Below are positions 58,242 through 64,000 of a DNA stretch of 64,000 bases, in pieces; the stretch's first letter is position 1; every line of letters starts with the position of its first letter. Position numbers and translations under genes: made by a program. The notes under the pieces are model-generated. The model saw nothing but the letters and a program-made list of their open reading frames with translations, was not told the origin of the DNA and did no database searches. The stretch spans positions 186,001 to 250,000 of the forward strand of contig CAJTUA010000001.1 in the NCBI GenBank assembly GCA_910579615.1, in the 5' to 3' direction. This stretch comes from an uncultured Lachnospiraceae bacterium (GTDB lineage Bacteria; Bacillota; Clostridia; Lachnospirales; Lachnospiraceae).

Positions 58242-58304
58242 ACAGAAACACCTTTTTTCCTTTCCGGTGCTCCCGCAAATTGTACCCTCAATACAACTAT
58301 CTCT

Positions 58305-58333
58305 ATTGTACTGGATTCTCGCGCGGTTTACAA
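58305..58333 (-). promoter_or_regulatory. Promoter of the comEA operon
   Basis: Minus strand TTGTAA (58328-58333), 17-base spacer, TACAAT (58305-58310); 64 bases before the comEA ATG. Confidence 0.7.
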
Positions 58334-58374
58334 GCGCAATTTCAAAAAAGATTTTTCTGTTTTTTTCCCGCCTG

Positions 58375-58824
58375 TCAGCCTGCCTTCTTTCCCGACCACT
58401 GGAACAGGATAATCCCGCCGATAACGAGCACAAGCGCAATTAGCTTGCGCCATGCGAATTCCACCTTGTCCGTCCCAAAAAGCCCGAAAAGTTCAATCAG
58501 GTATGCTGCAATCAGCTGTGAGGTCACAATGACCATCGCCGACTGCGCCGGTCCTAACATCGCTACACTCTTGATGACCGTGTAAGTAATCGCAATTCCG
58601 ATGACGCCGCCGAGCAGCATATATTTCCCGTCAATTTTGAACAGGCTTGTAAATGATGCCTGTTTGCCCGCCACAAACCACGCCACGAAGCTAACCAAAA
58701 GCGCCGTAAACTGCACAAACGTCGCCGCCGTCCAGATGCTTGTCTGCTTTGTGACCCCGGTGTTGAATACCCCCTGGATACTCATCATGGCACCTGATAT
58801 AATTGCAATAATGATTCCCATCAT
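58375..58824 (-). CDS. DMT-family (YdcZ/DUF606-type) membrane protein
   Basis: A 149-residue protein with five transmembrane helices. AIISGAMMSIQGVFNTGVTK at residues 7-26 and GPAQSAMVIVTSQLIAAYLI near 95-114 match the YdcZ half-size members of the drug/metabolite transporter superfamily. Such half-length proteins dimerise or pair with a second copy; only one is in the window. GGAAGG precedes the ATG. Substrate unknown. Ends 41 bases before the comEA promoter. Confidence 0.88.
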   Translation of the reverse strand: MMGIIIAIISGAMMSIQGVFNTGVTKQTSIWTAATFVQFTALLVSFVAWFVAGKQASFTSLFKIDGKYMLLGGVIGIAITYTVIKSVAMLGPAQSAMVIVTSQLIAAYLIELFGLFGTDKVEFAWRKLIALVLVIGGIILFQWSGKKAG

Positions 58825-58957
58825 AACAAAAAACCTGCCTTCCTTTTTTGTAAGTATTTTCGGAAAGCAGATTTTTTATTCACTCAGGCCATACTGCAAT
58901 ATCGCAAAACGGTACCGTCAAAAAAACAAAATCCCTGATTACAAAAATCCATGCGGA

Positions 58958-59686
58958 TTACCTGACAGAACCCCGTTTTCTGGCATCCCCTGCCTGTACA
59001 ACCTCACACACGGTCAGTTCACTGCCCGCAACCCGGAAACGGATATCATACCCTGCGTACTCCACGCCGTATACCCTCTCTTCATCGCTTTGGTATGCCG
59101 GGCGTGGGTCACCTGCAAGGATGCCGCAGACTGCCGGGACATACTCTTCCTTGAGTATTTTTTGCAATTCCACCGGAAAATGCACGTTTAACCTGTGTTC
59201 CCTTACTCTGTCCGCGAAACCGCCCCGCGCATCTTGGTGACTGTCCGTGTACGCCAGATATGGTTTCACGTCATAAATCGGCGTTCCATCCATCAAATCA
59301 GCGCCCGCCACCAAAAGCACGGTGCCACAGCCCTTTTCCTCCCGGACATCGACAAGGCGTACACAGGATAGTCCGATTGGGTTCGGGCGGAACGGGGAGC
59401 GCGTTGCAAACACGCCGATTCTTGTATTGCCCCCAAGGCGCGGCGGTTTGACGGTCGGCGACCACGCTTTTCCCCTATTTTCGGAAAATTCCCATAAAAG
59501 CCATATATGCGAATATTCCGAAAGCCCGCGGAATGCATTCGGGTCACGGTATCCCGGTTCGAACACCACCCGCGAAACCACCCCATCCACCATCCCGCTC
59601 TGGCGCGGGATGCCGAACTTCCCCGAAAAGCCATTTTGTATCCGCGCAATCGGCACAAACACGCTGCCGTTTCCTGCCTCACCCAA
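58958..59686 (-). CDS. trmO: tRNA N6-threonylcarbamoyladenosine methyltransferase (TrmO/TsaA family)
   Basis: A 242-residue SAM-dependent methyltransferase that adds a methyl group to t6A37 of some tRNA-Thr, with the unusual TrmO beta-barrel. SRVVFEPGYRDPNAFRGLSE, IWLLWEFSEN, TRIGVFATRSPFRPNPIGLS and YDVKPYLAYTDS are the family motifs. The C-terminal domain (about 150-242) is of the long E. coli YaeB type. The start is TTG at 59686 after AAGGTGAT; no in-frame ATG fits. Confidence 0.9.
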   Translation of the reverse strand: MGEAGNGSVFVPIARIQNGFSGKFGIPRQSGMVDGVVSRVVFEPGYRDPNAFRGLSEYSHIWLLWEFSENRGKAWSPTVKPPRLGGNTRIGVFATRSPFRPNPIGLSCVRLVDVREEKGCGTVLLVAGADLMDGTPIYDVKPYLAYTDSHQDARGGFADRVREHRLNVHFPVELQKILKEEYVPAVCGILAGDPRPAYQSDEERVYGVEYAGYDIRFRVAGSELTVCEVVQAGDARKRGSVR

Positions 59687-59762
59687 ATATTATCACCTTA
59701 TCCTTTCTCCCCCACCATTCCTTCCGCCGGCAGCCAATGCAGCCACCGGGCGGTAAACATTC

Positions 59763-61097
59763 TCAGCCTTCGCTCTTCATCGCCTCAATCGCACTGATTT
59801 TCGTCGCTCGTCTTGCCGGGATGTAGCCCGAAAAAACACCGACCATAACCGCCACAACAAGCGCCACAAACGGCAGCCAGAATGGAATCATACAGTACGC
59901 CGCGCCTTCCTGCGCGCTGCCGCCAATCAGGGAGGTCAGCGAGCCCAAAAACGCCCCGCCGTATTTGTTAAGCAGATGCGCCAACAGATAGCTTAACCCC
60001 ACGCCCATCACGCCGCCGATAAACCCGATGATGCCCGCTTCAAATAAGAAGAGCTTCTTGATATCGCGGATATAGCAGCCGAGCACCTTCATGATACCGA
60101 TTTCCTTCGTGCGCTCATAGATGGACATAATCATCGTGTTCGCGATATTGATTGCCGCCACCACGAATGCCACCGCACCGATGGCAAGGAAAACCTTCTG
60201 CAGCATCTGGGAAGTGTCAAGCATCGGCTGTATGTACTGCATATCACTCTCCGTGCGGTAGCCAAGTGCCTCGATTTCCTCTTGTACCTTCGTGACATTC
60301 TTCATGCTGTCCACATTAATCTGGATGCTCTGGTACTCCTCCAGAGCCTGCAGTGCTTTTTTGCGGTTTGCCGCACCCAAAGTATAAGCGTACTCCTTAT
60401 AAAGCTTTTTGTAAAAGTCCAAATCCATATAGCAATAATAGCCATACTGCCAGTTGTCGCACTCCGCAATTTTCGCGTAATTGCGGATGACATAATTAAA
60501 CTGCTTCTTGCCCGAAGTTGTCTCCTCGTTATAGTCGTCAAATCGAAAAGAGATGCGGTCTTTTGCGAGGTCAATTGTCTTTGTCTTGTAGGTTCTGCCC
60601 TGATAATAGTAAAAATCATTGAGGGAACTAAAACCGTATACAATGACCTCATTATTTTCCGGCGTCGGGTAGGAGCCGACCTCAAGCTCCGGAAATCCAA
60701 AAGCCTCCCAAGTGGAGCAGTCCATAATCTTCATCTGTCCCCATGAACTGTACTTTCCCGTAGTCAGCCGCAAACTCTTTTCAATGACCGGTGAAACCGC
60801 GCGCACATGGCTGATTTCCTTAATCTGCTTTACAAGTCCATCGTCGAGCTTCTGATTGCGCTGTTGGTAATTCCCATCCTCATCCATACTGTAGGAATTC
60901 GCATAAATCGTAATAATCGTCATGCTCCCGTTTTCCATAATCTGCTGCTCGAAATTGTAGTTTAGCCCCTGGCCAATGGCAACCATGAGCATAATCGAGA
61001 TTGTACCGATGACAACACCAATGACCGTCAGCGCGGTTCGCGCCTTACGCCTGCCAAGATTACGCAGGCCCATTTTGATTAAGTCACTAATTTTCAT
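59763..61097 (-). CDS. MacB/FtsX-type ABC transporter permease
   Basis: A 444-residue membrane protein: one N-terminal helix (ALTVIGVVIGTISIMLMVAI, about 22-41), a large extracytoplasmic domain of about 260 residues, and three C-terminal helices (VFLAIGAVAFVVAAINIANT, AGIIGFIGGVMGVGLSYLLA, PFWLPFVALVVAVMVGVFSG) ending in PARRATKISAIEAMKSEG. This is the MacB fold, which moves substrates from the outer side of the membrane using a separate ATPase. No ATPase gene follows; it may lie beyond the right window edge. The ATG at 61097 overlaps the end of the upstream gene. Confidence 0.9.
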   Translation of the reverse strand: MKISDLIKMGLRNLGRRKARTALTVIGVVIGTISIMLMVAIGQGLNYNFEQQIMENGSMTIITIYANSYSMDEDGNYQQRNQKLDDGLVKQIKEISHVRAVSPVIEKSLRLTTGKYSSWGQMKIMDCSTWEAFGFPELEVGSYPTPENNEVIVYGFSSLNDFYYYQGRTYKTKTIDLAKDRISFRFDDYNEETTSGKKQFNYVIRNYAKIAECDNWQYGYYCYMDLDFYKKLYKEYAYTLGAANRKKALQALEEYQSIQINVDSMKNVTKVQEEIEALGYRTESDMQYIQPMLDTSQMLQKVFLAIGAVAFVVAAINIANTMIMSIYERTKEIGIMKVLGCYIRDIKKLFLFEAGIIGFIGGVMGVGLSYLLAHLLNKYGGAFLGSLTSLIGGSAQEGAAYCMIPFWLPFVALVVAVMVGVFSGYIPARRATKISAIEAMKSEG

Positions 61098-61548
61098 ACA
61101 AATCAAATCCTTTTTTAATTCTCTTCTTGCCAAGAAGAATTCCGAGCACAATGCCCACCACGAGCGCTGCACCGATGGTTATGGAAACAAACGGTATATT
61201 TGAGAGAATCGGATCCTTTACGCCCGTCTCCGTTCCCATGTCGCCCATGTCGCCGCCCATCATGCCATCCATTCCGCCGATATTCGTGAACATATCATCA
61301 CTGCCGCCCATCATGCCGCCGTCCGTGGACAAATCCTCATCCCCGGCACTCCCGCCGTCTTCAAGACCATCGGTACCCTCCGTGCCGTTCTCGCCCTCGC
61401 CGTCACCGCCTTCCATGCCGCCCTCGCCGTCACCGGCATTTCCTTCGCTGCCTTCTGTCCCTTCGGTTCCGCCTTCGGTATCCGCATCGCCTTCCGGCAA
61501 ATTTGCAATATCATCATTCATCACATCATTATTTTCATTTTCCGGCAT
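61087..61548 (-). CDS. Acidic low-complexity protein with one C-terminal transmembrane helix
   Basis: About 153 residues. The first 110 are Glu/Asp/Gly/Met-rich and repetitive (GTEGTEGSEGNAGDGEGGME, GGMDGMMGGDMGDMGTE). A single helix (FVSITIGAALVVGIVLGILL) and a basic end GKKRIKKGFDLYEN follow. It overlaps the permease gene by 11 bases. An in-frame GTG at 61557 is an alternative start closer to AAGGAG. No family recognised. The Met- and acid-rich tract could bind divalent metal; more simply it may be an assembly partner of the exporter. Confidence 0.65.
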   Translation of the reverse strand: MPENENNDVMNDDIANLPEGDADTEGGTEGTEGSEGNAGDGEGGMEGGDGEGENGTEGTDGLEDGGSAGDEDLSTDGGMMGGSDDMFTNIGGMDGMMGGDMGDMGTETGVKDPILSNIPFVSITIGAALVVGIVLGILLGKKRIKKGFDLYEN

Positions 61549-61576
61549 AATACCCACCTGACTCCTTTCTTATTAT

Positions 61577-61700
61577 GAGTTCCGCATGTGTCCTACCGAT
61601 ACCCTAACCGTGGAAGAAGTTCCTGTTCGCACCGCTCCCATGAACTTCTTCCGGGTATCGTCCGGTCACATGCTGTTTTGAGTTCCGCATGTGTCCTACC
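61577..61700 (-). repeat. Leader repeat element, copy 3
   Basis: Bounded by two identical 21-base copies beginning GAGTTCCGCATGTGTCC (61577-61597 and 61680-61700). The distal copy makes a hairpin CACATGC/GCATGTG around TGTTTTGAGTTCC. The middle holds a long nested hairpin: CGATACCC with GGGTATCG and GAAGAAGTTC with GAACTTCTTC. It sits in the gap between the CARDB-like gene and the acidic protein gene. Confidence 0.65.
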
Positions 61701-61711
61701 TTTTTTACCCT

Positions 61712-64000
61712 TTACATTTCATCCCCGAAATGCTTCTTCTTATACGCTTTAATCATGATGCCCCTTGTGGCAAAGGTACCGACCACAAGTGCACCGACCA
61801 GACAAAGCACATACGCCCATACCGGCATCAGAGGCTTCTTTGGTTCCACGACATCGCCGCCGTTTACAGGATTATCCCAATTTCCCGGGTCATAATCGCC
61901 GCCCCCGAAGTAGTCCGGCTCTCCCTGGATATAGGTCTGCGGAATCTCGAACTCCCGTGTGACTTCATCCCCGTTGCTGTCCTCAAAATGTACAATCAGC
62001 TTTCCGGTTCCCATTCCTTCCATAATTGGCATGATGGAAATTTCCTGATAATTGCTCATTCCGGCGGAAACTGTTCCAATAATTGCGGAGGTTCCGACTT
62101 CAAACTGGAAATAATCGCTCTCCATCGTAACGTAGACATTATTTAAGGAGGAACGTCCCATATTGTAGAAATCAAACATCAGGGTCGTGGACTGGTTCAC
62201 GGTCGGGGTATCCCAACCGTAACCAACGGAAAGGTTCTGCAATGCCGGGCGGGAATTCTCCACCGCCTGGAGCTTGACCGGGAGGTCTTCCGTCACACCA
62301 CCGGTCTGCACATCCGCCTGGGACATATCCTCGTACTCATACCCTACCTTGATGGTCAAATCGTAAGAGCCCGTCGCCGTATCCGATTTTACTTTCAGGT
62401 TAATCGTTTTTTCCGCAGTCTCCCCCGGCTGAATGGCATCAATATAAAAGCTGTTGCTGCCCTTTGTCGCTGAGAATACATCATTCGCCTGCATCACGGT
62501 CACGGTAATATTCTTCGCCGCCTTGCTCGCGTGGGTATTGCGCAGCACAAACGTAAAATCAAAGGTCGAACCTGCGCGGAGCTCCTCCTCGCTTAAGGTG
62601 AAGGATTCCACAATCAGCTTCGGGCGGCTGTTGACCGAGGAACTTTGGTTCTGTACATTCAGTACATACACCGCGGTCTGCTCCGTCTGCACATCGCCGT
62701 TGCCATCCTTGTAGGAAAACTCAAGGGAAAGCGTGTTAAAGCCCTCGTGGATGCTCTCGCCAAGCTTAAATGTCATGGAAACATTCTTTGAGGAACCCGC
62801 CTCGATGGAACCAACCCTTTTGTAAACCTCGGAAGAAACTGGCTCAAAGCCGCTTGTGCCAAGGTTCGTACCGGAAAATCTCATATCGGTGATTCCCTTT
62901 GTGCCCTTGTTCTCCACGGTAAAGGAAACCGTTACATTCTCCCCTACCACCGGGCTCGCCGGGCTCTGGGTAATGTTTGTAATCTCAATATTGTTCTTTA
63001 ACTGCTCCTGTGTTTCTTTCGTAACATTTAAAATATAAACTATCTTCGGCTCGCTCTGCGCCGCTCCCTCCGCGTCCACGTAGGAAATCAGGAGCTTTAA
63101 TTCATTCATCCCCTCCGGAATGCTGCTGCCAAGCTTAAACTGCATCGTCACCTGCCTGGATTCCCCGACCGCCAAATCACCGACTGCATGATTTGCATCC
63201 GCCGTCAGCGGCTCAAAACTTGCACTCGAAAGCCCGTCACCGGAAATGACAAGCTCTTTAATATCGTTGCTGCCGTTGTTCGTCACAACAAAATCCACCG
63301 TCAGGATATCCCCCGGCATCGGCGCCGCCGGGGACTGCACCATCTGGCTGATGGAAACATCATTCTTTACTTCCTGCTTCTCCGGGACAAGCACAGTCAG
63401 GTAAACCTTTGCCACGGTCGTCACGGTATTTCCCTTGCTGTCCTCATAACTGACCTGCACACTCAGCTCATGCAGACCCGCGGAAGCGGACTTGGTCACG
63501 GACAGAGGGAGCGTGATTTGCTTTGTCTCACCCGCCCTTAAGCTGCCCCCCTCGACACCTGCGGTCGCGTAATCCGGCAGAATACCCGTTGATGCGCCAA
63601 CCCCGCCGTCCTCGGCAATCCTTGCCACGATGTTTTTCGCGGTCTCCTTGCCGATATTTTCAACGGAAACAACAACATTGTAAGGATTGTCTACTTCGAC
63701 TTCATCATTCAGTTTTACGGACTGTGCGGTCAGCTTTGCATCGTCGGAGGCGGCGGTGCTGACCGCAATAATATTGATATAGACGGTACGGCTGACGGTA
63801 TAATCCTTGCCGTCCGCATCCTTATACTCATAGTGCACGGTAATCGACTTCATGCCCGCTTCCGCCGTCGGAAGCACGCGCACGGACAGGCTCTGGTGCC
63901 TGCTCATTTTCTCGGTCAGGTCCCCCACCTTCATGCTCTCAATCGAATAGTTTGGCACAATGCCGGTGCTGCCGTAGTCGATTGACATGTATGTATTCAT
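61712..64000 (-). CDS. Large CARDB-like repeat surface protein (5' part outside window)
   Basis: The last 762 residues of a protein whose start is beyond the right edge. It consists of repeated immunoglobulin-like CARDB/COG1361 domains of about 110-130 residues: VEVDNPYNVVVSVENIGKET, MPGDILTVDFVVTNNGSNDI, VVGENVTVSFTVENKGTKGI, RAGSTFDFTFVLRNTHASKA, VNQSTTLMFDFYNMGRSSLN. Each carries a GE/GS-KxVTMxFKLGxSI strand. The C-terminus has an acidic spacer, a helix (VWAYVLCLVGALVVGTFATR) and a short basic tail, so it is anchored in the membrane with repeats outside. It heads an operon with the acidic protein and the MacB-type permease, suggesting a role in secretion or surface assembly. Confidence 0.85.
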   Translation of the reverse strand: MNTYMSIDYGSTGIVPNYSIESMKVGDLTEKMSRHQSLSVRVLPTAEAGMKSITVHYEYKDADGKDYTVSRTVYINIIAVSTAASDDAKLTAQSVKLNDEVEVDNPYNVVVSVENIGKETAKNIVARIAEDGGVGASTGILPDYATAGVEGGSLRAGETKQITLPLSVTKSASAGLHELSVQVSYEDSKGNTVTTVAKVYLTVLVPEKQEVKNDVSISQMVQSPAAPMPGDILTVDFVVTNNGSNDIKELVISGDGLSSASFEPLTADANHAVGDLAVGESRQVTMQFKLGSSIPEGMNELKLLISYVDAEGAAQSEPKIVYILNVTKETQEQLKNNIEITNITQSPASPVVGENVTVSFTVENKGTKGITDMRFSGTNLGTSGFEPVSSEVYKRVGSIEAGSSKNVSMTFKLGESIHEGFNTLSLEFSYKDGNGDVQTEQTAVYVLNVQNQSSSVNSRPKLIVESFTLSEEELRAGSTFDFTFVLRNTHASKAAKNITVTVMQANDVFSATKGSNSFYIDAIQPGETAEKTINLKVKSDTATGSYDLTIKVGYEYEDMSQADVQTGGVTEDLPVKLQAVENSRPALQNLSVGYGWDTPTVNQSTTLMFDFYNMGRSSLNNVYVTMESDYFQFEVGTSAIIGTVSAGMSNYQEISIMPIMEGMGTGKLIVHFEDSNGDEVTREFEIPQTYIQGEPDYFGGGDYDPGNWDNPVNGGDVVEPKKPLMPVWAYVLCLVGALVVGTFATRGIMIKAYKKKHFGDEM

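Overview
The window is chromosomal DNA of a low-to-mid GC anaerobic Firmicute, most likely a Lachnospiraceae-type gut clostridium. This is inferred from several things: AGGAGG ribosome sites before nearly every gene, sigma-A promoters, a gap-pgk-tpiA glycolytic cluster, the GGGtGRT/NifU-like pair typical of Clostridia, a preQ1-I riboswitch before queT, a Hol_Tox-type toxin, many Big_2 and TPTP-linker surface proteins, and CxxPxCxH lipoproteins. No species can be named from the sequence alone. Most genes are on the minus strand.

Layout. 1-4935: a LacI-family regulator (cut by the window edge) and a four-gene operon for nucleoside/ribose use (GNAT, ribokinase, nucleoside hydrolase, DcuC-family carrier). 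The operon has a consensus promoter and two identical LacI-type palindromes. 5055-10581: a second GNAT, an orphan MoxR ATPase, a beta-carbonic anhydrase and gap-pgk-tpiA. 10849-14508: a membrane-anchored GH25 muramidase, tRNA-Gly and a decayed IS150-like element. 14716-21598: a MATE exporter, a zinc-phospholipase-like protein, a U32-like protein, a DHH phosphoesterase, a RdgB/HAM1-type pyrophosphatase, a Uma2 protein and an acidic hypothetical. 21972-29247: secreted Big_2 proteins, a heterodimeric ABC exporter, a possible ADP-ribosyltransferase-like protein and a broken NTPase/TPR gene. 29441-36686: a two-component system with two lipoproteins and an ABC-2 exporter. 36900-37390: a type I toxin-antitoxin locus. 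37440-41066: the GGGtGRT/NifU-like pair, ilvE and a DUF1292 gene. 41276-45981: a beta-helix carbohydrate-binding lipoprotein, a 61-residue membrane peptide, and a 685-residue double-HTH/TPR regulator convergent with it. 46116-48784: rfbD, an XRE/DUF6442 pair with three operator dyads, preQ1-I/queT and tRNA-Ser. 49020-58241: holA-psd-pssA, then comEA-RR-HK-GerMN lipoprotein-comEC in one direction. 58375-64000: a DMT-family membrane protein, TrmO, a MacB/FtsX-type permease, an acidic one-helix protein and a large CARDB-like surface protein cut by the window end.

The signals most worth a second look are: (i) the small peptide gene beside the double-HTH TPR regulator, which resembles an RRNPP-type peptide circuit; (ii) the type I toxin with an antisense promoter and a shared hairpin; (iii) a family of leader elements at 3050, 12919 and 61577 with a conserved loop and stems that co-vary between loci; (iv) several operator arrays readable from sequence alone (LacI palindromes, three XRE dyads, 11-bp and 21-bp direct repeats).
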